From positions 42,952-106,951 of the forward strand of contig JAFBIU010000009.1 in assembly GCA_021531775.1 (NCBI GenBank): a stretch of 64,000 nt of DNA, read 5' to 3'. Under the pieces are notes generated by a model that did no database searches, was not told the origin of the DNA, and was given only the letters and a program-made list of their open reading frames with translations. Positions 1-7,497 of the stretch are shown here, in pieces. The number at the start of each line of letters is the position of its first letter. Within the stretch, counting starts at the first letter, position 1. Source of the stretch: Parabacteroides distasonis (GTDB lineage Bacteria; Bacteroidota; Bacteroidia; Bacteroidales; Tannerellaceae). The translations under genes and the position numbers were made by a program.

Positions 1-763
1 GAACGTGGTGAAATTGGAAGTGGAAGCTCCGCTGATTGCCCGGTCCCGGAAAGCGGGACATTTCGTGATCGTGCGGGCAGGCGAGAAGGGAGAACGTATC
101 CCGTTGACCATTGCGTCGTCCGATACGACCAAGGGCACCATCACCTTAGTGATTCAGGCTGTCGGTGGCTCGTCACGCAAGATTACGGAACTGAATGTGG
201 GCGATTATCTGACCGATGTGGTAGGTCCGTTGGGACAGGCTACCCATATTGAAAAGGTCGGTACCGTGGTTTGTGCCGGTGGTGGTGTCGGTGTGGCTCC
301 CTTGCTGCCGATCGTTGAGGCTTTTCACAAAGCCGGCAACCGGGTGATTGTCGTGCTGGCTGCACGTACGAAGGAACTGGTGATTCTGGAAGAGCAGATG
401 CGTGCCCATTCCGATGAGGTCATCATCATGACCGATGATGGTTCGTACGGACAGAAGGGATTGGTGACACAGGGGGTAGAAGAGGTGATCAACCGGGAGC
501 CCGTCCATCTGTGTGTGACCATTGGTCCGGCTATCATGATGAAGTTCGTTTCTTTACTTACAAAGAAATACAATGTGCCGACTGTTGCCTCGTTGAACAC
601 GATCATGGTCGATGGTACCGGTATGTGTGGTGCCTGCCGTATCACGGTCGGAGGCAAGACCAAGTTCGTCTGTGTGGATGGACCCGAGTTTGATGCGCAC
701 CAGGTCGATTTCGATGAGATGCTCATGCGTCTGGGTGCCTACAAAGGAATTGAAAAAAAGTAA
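1..763 (+). CDS. NfnA-like FAD/[2Fe-2S] electron-transfer subunit (5' partial)
   Basis: The protein resembles the sulfide/dihydroorotate dehydrogenase-type FAD/NAD-binding family, that is the small subunit of NADH-dependent ferredoxin:NADP+ oxidoreductase (NfnA/SudB). The frame is open to the window edge, and an in-frame gtg at 5 is probably internal, because family members carry about 15 more N-terminal residues. An FAD-binding barrel comes first (motif IPLTIAS), then an NAD-binding fold with CAGGGVGVAP. The C-terminal MCGACR, followed by FVCVDGP, supplies the cysteines of a [2Fe-2S] cluster. The next gene, 16 bp downstream, is the matching large subunit. Electron bifurcation between NADPH, NADH and ferredoxin is inferred from the pair; a plain sulfide dehydrogenase role is the alternative. 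Confidence 0.85.
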   Translation, partial: NVVKLEVEAPLIARSRKAGHFVIVRAGEKGERIPLTIASSDTTKGTITLVIQAVGGSSRKITELNVGDYLTDVVGPLGQATHIEKVGTVVCAGGGVGVAPLLPIVEAFHKAGNRVIVVLAARTKELVILEEQMRAHSDEVIIMTDDGSYGQKGLVTQGVEEVINREPVHLCVTIGPAIMMKFVSLLTKKYNVPTVASLNTIMVDGTGMCGACRITVGGKTKFVCVDGPEFDAHQVDFDEMLMRLGAYKGIEKK

Positions 764-779
764 CAAAAAACACCCCATC

Positions 780-2249
780 ATGACAATAGAAGAATTAATT
801 GCCGCACGTCGGGCCGAACCTTGGCGTGAGGCTTTGCGTAAGAGCAAAAAGAATAAGGAGCGTACCGACCTGCCCCGTGTGAAGATGAATGAGTTGGATC
901 CCGACTACCGGAGCCATACCCGTTTGGAGGAGGTCAACTTGGGTTTGACGGCTGAACAGGCCATGCAGGAGGCTCAACGTTGTCTCGACTGTCCCAACCC
1001 GACCTGTATGAAGGGTTGTCCGGTCAGCATCAACATCCCCTCTTTCATCAAGAACATCGAACGAGGCGAGTTTTTGGAGGCTGCCAAGGTCTTGAAGGAG
1101 ACCAGTGCCTTACCCGCTGTTTGTGGTCGTGTCTGTCCGCAAGAGAAGCAGTGTGAGAGCCAGTGTATCCATCTGAAGATGGGCAAGCCGGCTGTGGCCA
1201 TTGGCTATCTGGAGCGTTTTGCGGCTGATTACGAGCGCGAAAGTGGTCATATCTCTGTGCCGGAGGTGGCTCCGAGCAATGGCATCAAGGTGGCTGTTGT
1301 TGGTTCCGGTCCTGCCGGACTCTCGTTTGCCGGAGACATGGCGAAACGAGGTTACGATGTGACTGTGTATGAGGCCTTGCACGAGATCGGTGGTGTATTG
1401 AAATATGGTATTCCGGAGTTCCGTCTGCCCAATCGCATTGTCGATGTGGAGATCGACGGTTTGCGCCAGATGGGTGTCCACTTCGAGAAGGATTGCATTA
1501 TCGGCAAGACGTTGAGTTATGACGATCTCCATGCCGATGGTGTCAAGGGCATTTTCGTGGCGAGTGGTGCCGGTCTGCCCAACTTCATGAACATTCCGGG
1601 CGAGAACCTGATAGGGGTGATGTCCTCCAACGAGTATTTGACCCGTGTCAATCTGATGGATGCGGCCAATCCGGAGAGCGATACGCCTGTCCTGCAGGGC
1701 AAGCGGGTAGCCGTTATCGGTGGTGGTAATACCGCCATGGACTCGGTTCGTACCGCTTTACGTCTGGGAGCCCAAAGGGCCATGATCGTCTATCGTCGTA
1801 GCGAAGAGGAGATGCCGGCTCGTCTGGAAGAGGTGAAACATGCCAAGGAGGAGGGAGTCGAGTTCCTGACACTCCATAATCCGATCGAGTACAGAGGCAA
1901 TGAACAGGGCCGTGTGACCCAGATGATTTTGCAGAAGATGGAATTGGGCGAGCCCGATGCTTCGGGTCGTCGTCGTCCTGTGCCCATCGAAGGAGCCATC
2001 GAGACCATTGATGTGGATGAGGTGGTTGTCAGCATTGGTGTATCTCCCAACCCGTTGATTCCGCGTGCCTTCAAGGGGCTGGAGGTGAGCCGCAAGGGAA
2101 CCATTGTGGTGAACGAGTCGAACCAGTCTGCCTTGGCGGATGTGTTTGCCGGAGGCGACATTGTGCGCGGAGGTGCGACTGTCATCCTCGCCATGGGTGA
2201 TGGACGTCGGGCTGCCGCTTCGATGGATGCCTATTTACAGGCGAAATAA
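780..2249 (+). CDS. NfnB/GltD-like NADPH-dependent oxidoreductase (glutamate synthase small-subunit family)
   Basis: This 489-residue protein belongs to the family annotated as NADPH-dependent glutamate synthase, homotetrameric type. It starts at the ATG at 780 (MTIEELIAAR), 16 bp after the preceding stop; the frame extends upstream into that gene without a family match. Cysteine clusters near residues 65-80 (CLDCPNPTCMKGC) and 112-125 (CGRVCPQEKQCESQC) fit two [4Fe-4S] clusters. A Rossmann motif VVGSGPAGLSFAG binds FAD and a second, VIGGGNTAMDS, binds NADPH. No large GltB glutaminase subunit is adjacent. Together with the upstream FAD/[2Fe-2S] subunit, the layout fits an NfnAB-type electron-transfer complex better than glutamate synthase. 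A terminator follows 22 bp after the stop. Confidence 0.85.
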   Translation: MTIEELIAARRAEPWREALRKSKKNKERTDLPRVKMNELDPDYRSHTRLEEVNLGLTAEQAMQEAQRCLDCPNPTCMKGCPVSINIPSFIKNIERGEFLEAAKVLKETSALPAVCGRVCPQEKQCESQCIHLKMGKPAVAIGYLERFAADYERESGHISVPEVAPSNGIKVAVVGSGPAGLSFAGDMAKRGYDVTVYEALHEIGGVLKYGIPEFRLPNRIVDVEIDGLRQMGVHFEKDCIIGKTLSYDDLHADGVKGIFVASGAGLPNFMNIPGENLIGVMSSNEYLTRVNLMDAANPESDTPVLQGKRVAVIGGGNTAMDSVRTALRLGAQRAMIVYRRSEEEMPARLEEVKHAKEEGVEFLTLHNPIEYRGNEQGRVTQMILQKMELGEPDASGRRRPVPIEGAIETIDVDEVVVSIGVSPNPLIPRAFKGLEVSRKGTIVVNESNQSALADVFAGGDIVRGGATVILAMGDGRRAAASMDAYLQAK

Positions 2250-2271
2250 ATAGATGTTATGAATTGATATG

Positions 2272-2317
2272 CTCCGTCGGATGGTTCGGGCTTCGGACGA
2301 TCCGGCGGAGTTTTGTT
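2272..2317 (+). terminator. Rho-independent terminator after the NfnAB-like operon
   Basis: An 11-bp stem (2272-2282 with 2300-2310, one G-U pair) continues into a second short stem (2284-2288 with 2294-2298) closed by a 5-base loop. It is followed by ttttgtta. Its position inside the longest possible MATE reading frame argues that the MATE gene starts downstream at 2332. Confidence 0.75.
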
Positions 2318-2331
2318 ATGTTGTTGTGTGT

Positions 2332-3660
2332 ATGCAGGAGAGTTTATCCTATCATCGGTCGTTGTTGAAGATCGGTTTGCCCATTGTGATCGGTCAGTTG
2401 GGTGTGATTGTCTTGAGTCTGGCCGACACCTTGATGTTGGGCCACTATCGGACCGTCGATTTGGCGGCCGCCAGTTTTGTGAACAACTTCTTTAATTTAG
2501 CCATTATTTTTGCGACAGGTTTCTCCTACGGATTGACCCCCATCGTCGGTCGTTTGGCAGGTGAGGGGAAACAGCCGTCGATTGGAGGCATGCTGAAACA
2601 TGCCTTGTTGGCGAATGGATTGGTGGCCCTGCTGTTGACGTTTGTCATGGGCCTTTGCTACCTGAATCTCGCCCGTTTCGGCCAGCCGGAGGAGCTGTTG
2701 CCCCTGATCCGACCCTATTATGCCGAACTGTTGGCCTCTCTGTTGTTTGTGATGCTGTTCAATGCCTTCAAGCAGTTTGCCGACGGCATCTTGGATACCT
2801 TGACCCCCATGTTCATTCTCTTGGGCGGCAACCTGTTGAATATTGTCGGCAATTGGCTGCTCATCTATGGTCGTTGCGGATTGCCGGAGATGGGTTTGGT
2901 GGGAGCCGGACTCTCCACCCTCTTGTCGCGCATCCTGATGTGCCTCTTCTTTGCCTGGCTCTTTTTGGGTACCCGGCGTTATGTCGTCTATCGCGAGGGA
3001 TTCCGGTCGAGTCACTTCTGTGGGGAGGATTTCAAGCAACTCAACCGTTTGGGGTGGCCGGTAGCACTCCAGATGGGGATGGAGACCGCCTCATTCAGTT
3101 TGACCGCCATACTGGTCGGATGGATGGGAGTGGTCGCCTTGGCCGCTCATCAGGTGATGCTCTCGGTCAGTCAATTAGGGTACATGATCTATTATGGATT
3201 GGCGGCAGCCGTGGCTGTTCAGGTCAGTCAGTATAAAGGCAAGCGGGATGTGATGGGCATTCGTTGTTCCGCCCAGGCCGGTATGCAGTTGATTGGGGTG
3301 GTGGCCATCCTGCTTTCTGTCTCGTTGTTGTCCTGCCGTCACCTTTTGGGCTCCTGGTTTACCGACAATCCGGAGGTATCGGGTTTGGTGGCTCAGTTGG
3401 TGATTCCCTTTGTGGTCTATCAGTTTGGCGATGGCTTGCAATGTACCTATTCGAATGCCTTGCGAGGTATCTCGGATGTGAAGTGCGTGACCTATTATGC
3501 CTTCATCGCCTATTTCCTGATCTCCTTGCCGGCAGCCTATCTGTTTGGCTTCACCTGTGCAGGTGGTTTGGTCGGGCTTTGGTACTCCTTCCCCTTGGGG
3601 TTGACCAGTGCCGGTTTGATGTTCTATTTCCGTTTCTGGAAGCATAGCGGTATATTGTAA
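2332..3660 (+). CDS. MATE family multidrug/Na+ antiporter
   Basis: This is an integral inner-membrane exporter of the MatE (MOP superfamily) type, expected to expel cationic compounds in exchange for Na+ or H+. From the ATG at 2332 it is 442 residues with about twelve hydrophobic helices in two similar halves, the usual length. Family landmarks include IGQLGVIVLSLADTLMLG near the N-terminus and MGMETASFSLTAILVGWMG at the start of the second half. An upstream in-frame ATG at 2269 would add 21 residues (RRMVRASDDPAEF and others) encoded by the terminator hairpin, so it is rejected. No Bacteroidetes promoter is visible in the 21 bp after the terminator, so expression may depend on read-through. 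The substrate cannot be told from sequence. Confidence 0.85.
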   Translation: MQESLSYHRSLLKIGLPIVIGQLGVIVLSLADTLMLGHYRTVDLAAASFVNNFFNLAIIFATGFSYGLTPIVGRLAGEGKQPSIGGMLKHALLANGLVALLLTFVMGLCYLNLARFGQPEELLPLIRPYYAELLASLLFVMLFNAFKQFADGILDTLTPMFILLGGNLLNIVGNWLLIYGRCGLPEMGLVGAGLSTLLSRILMCLFFAWLFLGTRRYVVYREGFRSSHFCGEDFKQLNRLGWPVALQMGMETASFSLTAILVGWMGVVALAAHQVMLSVSQLGYMIYYGLAAAVAVQVSQYKGKRDVMGIRCSAQAGMQLIGVVAILLSVSLLSCRHLLGSWFTDNPEVSGLVAQLVIPFVVYQFGDGLQCTYSNALRGISDVKCVTYYAFIAYFLISLPAAYLFGFTCAGGLVGLWYSFPLGLTSAGLMFYFRFWKHSGIL

Positions 3661-3674
3661 CTAATAAAAAACGT

Positions 3675-3727
3675 AAGTTACGGTTACGGTTACGCCTGAG
3701 CGTAACCCGTAACCGTAACTTTGCATT
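3675..3727. terminator. Bidirectional terminator between convergent genes
   Basis: A 21-bp inverted repeat (3675-3695 with 3700-3721) is interrupted by only one bulged base and closed by a 4-base loop. It has an A-rich run on its left and T-rich sequence on its right. It lies between the convergent MATE gene and the S41 protease gene, so it can stop transcription from both. Confidence 0.8.
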
Positions 3728-3785
3728 TAGAGACGTAAGTAATGACGAGCCTTGGTCATTACTGATGGCCGACCTCCCTCATCCG

Positions 3786-5495
3786 TTATGCCCCCGGTTG
3801 CTCCTCTGTAGCGGCAGGGGTTCCCTCTTCCGGTTTGCTCAAGGTCTTCTGGTAAAGTTCCCGGTTCTGCAGGACCTCGATGGCCTTCTCCAAGACCGGA
3901 TCCTTCTTCAGGTTCTGGATCAGCTCGCCCGACTGATAGTAGTAGCGTTTGACAATTTCGGAGGCCAACAGATCCATGATCTGCTCCTTCGAACGGTCAA
4001 AGTCGCGCTCCAAGTTCGGGACAAACTTCTGTTCCAAAGCGGCCATGGTTGTCGTGTCACCCTCCAGATAACCCTCAAACTCGGCAATCTCCTTCAGGTT
4101 CTTCAACGCCTTTTCGCTCTGACGGTCGTAGGTGAAGTTCTTCTCCTTCGCATAGGCCTTCAATCCCTCAAAGTCGGCATCCGTCACGGCAAACTGCTCC
4201 ACCGGACCGATCTCCTTGTGCTGGATGACCCAGTTGGTCACATAGTCGAACAGAACCGTATCGGTCGCCAGGTAGTAGAGTAGGGTAGGCATCTTCGGCT
4301 CCTTCACCTCAAACTCCGGGCGAATGCCACCACCATCCCGTACGGGACGTCCTTTGGCGGTATAGAAGACCGAGGTCAGACTGTCGGGAATCGCTTCCAC
4401 ACTACCATCTTCCCGCCGGTGCGTATAGTCTAACTGCTGGATGCAACGTCCGCTGGGAATGTAATATTTGCTCATCGTCACCTTCAGCTTACCGTCGTAG
4501 GGCAGGTCGCGTGTCGATTGCACCAGACCCTTGCCAAACGAACGTTGGCCCACCAAGATGGCCCGGTCCAGATCTTGCAACGATCCCGAAACGATCTCGG
4601 AGGCTGAGGCCGAATTGCCGTTGATCAGGACTACCATCGGCATCGTCGTGTCGATGGGCTCTACCGGTGTGCGGTAGGTACGATCCCACTGCTTGATTTT
4701 TCCCTTGGTGGAGATGACCTCACTGCCTTTGGGCACGAACATGCCGACAATCTGGACTGCTCCCTCCAACACACCACCTCCGTTGTTCCGCAGATCCAGA
4801 ATCAGCGATTCGATCTGATGGTTCTTCTTCAGGTCCAGGAAGGCCTCCTTGACCTCCTGGGCACTCTTGTCGGTAAAGCCCTTCAGGTAGATGTAGCCCA
4901 CCTTGTCGCCCTTCACGCCATACCAGGTGACCTGTTTCACCTGAATCTGTTTGCGCATGATCTCCACTTTCCGCGGCTTCTTCTCGCCCGGACGTTGGAT
5001 GAGGAGCGTCACCTTTGTGTTGGGCACCCCTTTCAGCAATTCGCTCACCTTGTCGCTCGGGAACTGAGAGACATCGGTCGTGTCGATCTTCAGGATTAAG
5101 TCACCTGCCTTCAGTCCGGCCAAGGCGGCTGGCATCCCTTCGTTCGGCTCGGCAATCATCACCCCGCCGTTCGTATTCCGTTGACGGATGTAGGAGCCGA
5201 TACCCCCATATTCACCGGTCGTCATCATCTTGAGTGTCTCCATCTCCTGTTCGGGAATGTATTCCGTATAGGGATCGAGCCCGTCCAACATGGCGTCGAT
5301 GCCCCGACGTACACTCTTCTCTACATCGACCGAATCCACATAAAACATCTCCATCTCCTTGACCAGGGCATTGAAGATGTCCAAATTCTTACTCACCTCA
5401 AAGCGGTTGTCTGTCTGGGCCTGGAGGGGTAACCACCCGAACGAGAGGCCTAACAGCAGACTCCATACAGTTTTCTGTCGGAATAATTGATACAT
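3786..5495 (-). CDS. S41 family C-terminal processing peptidase (CtpA/Prc-like)
   Basis: This is an exported serine protease with a Ser/Lys dyad that trims or degrades periplasmic proteins. The 569-residue product begins with a signal peptide ending near LPLQAQ (about residue 27). An N-terminal helical region follows, with the family motif DGLDPYTEYI. A PDZ domain lies at about 95-175 (GIGSYIRQ, AGLKAGDLILKID). The peptidase domain contains LDLRNNGGG, the nucleophile motif SASASE at about 295-299, and the base Lys322 in RSFGKGLVQ. A charged C-terminal extension of about 170 residues is common in Bacteroidetes homologues. It lies 10 bp downstream of the PfkB gene on the same strand and is probably cotranscribed with it. 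Confidence 0.93.
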   Translation of the reverse strand: MYQLFRQKTVWSLLLGLSFGWLPLQAQTDNRFEVSKNLDIFNALVKEMEMFYVDSVDVEKSVRRGIDAMLDGLDPYTEYIPEQEMETLKMMTTGEYGGIGSYIRQRNTNGGVMIAEPNEGMPAALAGLKAGDLILKIDTTDVSQFPSDKVSELLKGVPNTKVTLLIQRPGEKKPRKVEIMRKQIQVKQVTWYGVKGDKVGYIYLKGFTDKSAQEVKEAFLDLKKNHQIESLILDLRNNGGGVLEGAVQIVGMFVPKGSEVISTKGKIKQWDRTYRTPVEPIDTTMPMVVLINGNSASASEIVSGSLQDLDRAILVGQRSFGKGLVQSTRDLPYDGKLKVTMSKYYIPSGRCIQQLDYTHRREDGSVEAIPDSLTSVFYTAKGRPVRDGGGIRPEFEVKEPKMPTLLYYLATDTVLFDYVTNWVIQHKEIGPVEQFAVTDADFEGLKAYAKEKNFTYDRQSEKALKNLKEIAEFEGYLEGDTTTMAALEQKFVPNLERDFDRSKEQIMDLLASEIVKRYYYQSGELIQNLKKDPVLEKAIEVLQNRELYQKTLSKPEEGTPAATEEQPGA

Positions 5496-5505
5496 TGTAT
5501 TGTCG

Positions 5506-6483
5506 TTATGAAAGAATTGATTTGACTTTTGCTTGGATCTCGGGCCATTCCGCCTCCGGAATCTGAGGTCCTACCACTGCAATGACATGACCGGAGAGCA
5601 ACGAACCGATGCGGGCCGACTGTTCCAGTGTGGCCCCTGCCAACTGTCCGTAGAGGAAGCCGGCTGCAAAGTTGTCACCCGCTCCGGTGGTATCGATCGG
5701 CTTGCTACCCTCTGCCGGCATGGCAAGCACTTCTCCCTTCGAGCCGATCAGCTGTCCATCCTTGCCAATGGTCACAATGGAAATATCCACTAACTGGGAC
5801 AGTGTCTTGACCGCCTCCCGGGCAGGCTGTCCGGTATAGGCTTCTGCCTCGCTCTCGTTGCAGAAGAGAATATCGACATAGTTGGGGATGAGATCGGCCA
5901 ACAGCCCCTTGAAGGCATTCACGATGTTGAAGTTGGCCAGATCCAAAGCCACTTTCAGTCCCAACCGTTTGGCCCGTTCCATCGTACGACGGACCAGCGG
6001 CTCGTTGACGATCAGGTAGCCCTCTATATATAGGTAGTCGTAACCAGCCAGCATCTCGTCGGTAATCTCCTCCGGATCGATGGTCGGAGCCGGACCGAGG
6101 AAGGTACACATGGTTCGTTCGCCATCGGGAGAAATCAAGACCGTACAACTGCCCGAGATATTTCCTTCGTATAAAAAGAGTGGCTTTGTACCCGCTTTCT
6201 GCAGGGCCTCTTCGTAGAATTGCCCCACCTCATCGTGTCCGATCTTGCCGATGAAGGCCGATTCGCCTCCCAAGCAGGCGATGGCACGCATCGAGTTACA
6301 AACCGATCCTCCCGGTGTCATGGTGCGCTCCAGACCCTGTTGCGCTTGCCGGATGGAAACCATTTTCTCTCTGTCTATCATCTCCATAGCCCCTTTGGCT
6401 ATCCCTATTTCTTCCAAGGCTTTATCGCTGTTCAGCTTCAGTAAAACATCCACTAACGCATTGCCCAAACCGATTATCTTCAT
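5506..6483 (-). CDS. PfkB family sugar/adenosine kinase
   Basis: This 325-residue cytoplasmic kinase of the ribokinase/PfkB fold phosphorylates a sugar or nucleoside hydroxyl using ATP. The N-terminal PfkB signature region is present (GGSVCNSMRAIACLGG, about 58-73). The C-terminal signature DTTGAGDNFAAGFLYG carries the catalytic Asp of the GAGD anion-hole motif. The overall pattern is like the adenosine kinase subgroup, but the substrate is not assignable. It is the first gene of a two-gene unit with the S41 protease. A TAnnTTTG box lies 21-28 bp upstream of its ATG, divergent from the tRNA-Asn promoter. Confidence 0.88.
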   Translation of the reverse strand: MKIIGLGNALVDVLLKLNSDKALEEIGIAKGAMEMIDREKMVSIRQAQQGLERTMTPGGSVCNSMRAIACLGGESAFIGKIGHDEVGQFYEEALQKAGTKPLFLYEGNISGSCTVLISPDGERTMCTFLGPAPTIDPEEITDEMLAGYDYLYIEGYLIVNEPLVRRTMERAKRLGLKVALDLANFNIVNAFKGLLADLIPNYVDILFCNESEAEAYTGQPAREAVKTLSQLVDISIVTIGKDGQLIGSKGEVLAMPAEGSKPIDTTGAGDNFAAGFLYGQLAGATLEQSARIGSLLSGHVIAVVGPQIPEAEWPEIQAKVKSILS

Positions 6484-6503
6484 TTTTTTTCGAAATTTTC
6501 TTG

Positions 6504-6511
6504 CAAAGATA
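6504..6511 (-). promoter_or_regulatory. -7 promoter box for the PfkB-S41 operon
   Basis: On the minus strand this reads TATCTTTG, matching the Bacteroidetes TAnnTTTG consensus, and it sits 21 bp before the PfkB ATG. No clear TTTG partner is visible 17-23 bp upstream, so the -33 half is weak. Confidence 0.6.
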
Positions 6512-6542
6512 TTGCATATTTCGAAAATACCCCGTACTTTTG
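6512..6542 (+). promoter_or_regulatory. Promoter of tRNA-Asn
   Basis: TTG (6512-6514) is followed after 20 bp by TACTTTTG (6535-6542), a good Bacteroidetes -33/-7 pair about 50 bp before the mature tRNA. It is divergent from, and nearly overlaps, the PfkB promoter. Confidence 0.65.
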
Positions 6543-6593
6543 CAGTGCAATTTCAAAGGAGAACGATAGAAACTCCGAAGAGAAAGCAAACAT

Positions 6594-6667
6594 TCTTCTT
6601 TAGCTCAGTTGGTTAGAGCATCTGACTGTTAATCAGAGGGTCCTTGGTTCAAGTCCAAGAAGAAGAG
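6594..6667 (+). tRNA. tRNA-Asn (anticodon GTT)
   Basis: A full cloverleaf is visible. The 7-bp acceptor stem is perfect (6594-6600 with 6660-6666), the D arm starts gctcag at 6603, the anticodon loop ctgttaa carries GTT at 6628-6630, and a 5-bp T stem surrounds ttcaagt. The discriminator is G6667 and CCA is not encoded. A terminator hairpin follows directly. Confidence 0.97.
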
Positions 6668-6670
6668 CCT

Positions 6671-6706
6671 AAAAGGAGGTATCCATTCGGGTATCTCCTT
6701 TTTTTC
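6671..6706 (+). terminator. Terminator of tRNA-Asn
   Basis: A 14-bp stem (6671-6684 with 6689-6702, including G-U pairs), a 4-base loop and a run of seven T residues follow the tRNA immediately. Confidence 0.85.
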
Positions 6707-6789
6707 ATGCTCTCCACCTCACCTGACCTTTAGAATTTGCGTAACAGTTGCCAACTGTTACGCTGAAAAAAGGAATGACTGTTCTCTAC

Positions 6790-7029
6790 TCACCGGGTGG
6801 ATGCCCTCAGATAGCGTTCGAAGAACTTGTCGCAAACCTCATAGACTCCCTGGTCGTTCGTGATGAAATCGGCTGCTAACAAGACTTTGATGGCCCCCTG
6901 AACCGTACTTGCCCCTATCTGATATTTTTGCAGAAACGTTTGCGATAGGACAGAGGCTGCCTTTTGCTCTTGAGCAATGGCCGTCAACACCTGTTTCTGT
7001 TTGGCCGTCTCTTGATCATTATTCCGTTC
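6790..7029 (-). pseudogene. Remnant C-terminus of an AAA family ATPase
   Basis: About 75 residues (NDQETAKQKQVLTAIAQEQ through VYEVCDKFFERYLRAST) resemble the C-terminal winged-helix end of the AAA+ ATPases common in Bacteroidales. The reading frame meets a stop codon at 7030-7032 and no ATPase core (Walker A or B) is present upstream. The only start would be a GTG at 6990, in mid-domain. It is therefore best read as the tail of a deleted gene. The repeat array that begins about 90 bp further along may mark where the rest was lost. Confidence 0.65.
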
Positions 7030-7120
7030 TCACGAAACCCTGTTTCCGCTGTCATGTCCCTACTGTTCCATTTATCAGTAGTTTACAGCCCCTCTTTTTG
7101 ACGAATTCCCGACAGCCTTT

Positions 7121-7142
7121 TTGCTACCACGCGTGGTAGCAA
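7121..7142. repeat. Perfect 22-bp palindrome
   Basis: The half-site ttgctaccacg is followed directly by its exact reverse complement, with no spacer. The right half, gtggtagcaa, is also the first unit of the adjacent 22-bp-phased array. It could be a dimeric protein-binding site or a fold-back at the array edge; the function is unknown. Confidence 0.75.
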
Positions 7143-7430
7143 TTGTTCCCTCCTCGTAGTAGCAATTATTCTTTGCCGTGGTAGCAATTGTAGTAGGCCG
7201 TAGTCGCGTAATCAGAACTCGCCAACTGGGGAAATATTTTTTGCCAACTGGAGAAATATTTTTGGCCAGTTGGAGAAATTATTTTGGCCAGTTGGGTAAT
7301 TATTGCTTATCAGTGGAGCTAATGCTGATCCTTGATGGGTGCCAGTTAAGTGACACTACAGTTTCAGTTAGCTGACATTGCAGTACCAGTTAGCTGAAAC
7401 TGCAGTACCAGTTAGTATCTACTAAAATCG
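7133..7430. repeat. Degenerate repeat array with constant 22-bp phase
   Basis: Three runs of different units share the same spacing. Units of gtagcaatt start at 7136, 7159 and 7181. Units of gccaactgg/gccagttgg start at 7221, 7243, 7265 and 7287, each exactly 22 bp apart, with a weaker copy at 7309. Units of cagtta start at 7343, 7365, 7387 and 7409, again exactly 22 bp apart. The 22-bp grid runs continuously from 7155 to 7309, then shifts by 10 bp for the third run. The period is not a multiple of three, so this is not a protein repeat, and there are no conserved repeats alternating with unique spacers as in CRISPR. No gene occupies 7030-7497. Confidence 0.8.
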
Positions 7431-7497
7431 GTACTGGCAATCTGTTTGGATCCCTATTGGGTATATGATGAAGGGAAATCCCTGAACCCCCAAATCC

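Noticed and set aside
2269..2331. Longer N-terminus of the MATE protein from the ATG at 2269
   Set aside because: These 21 codons coincide with a terminator hairpin and have no family match; MQESLSYHRSLLKIGLP at 2332 is the natural start.
5705..6148. Long alternative frames inside the PfkB, SusC, RSH and LtaS-like genes
   Set aside because: They lie opposite or out of frame with genes that have clear motifs and show low-complexity, arginine- or histidine-rich translations typical of shadow frames.
7133..7430. The 22-bp-phased repeats as a CRISPR array
   Set aside because: Units are contiguous and degenerate, there are no unique spacers between constant repeats, and no cas gene is in the window.
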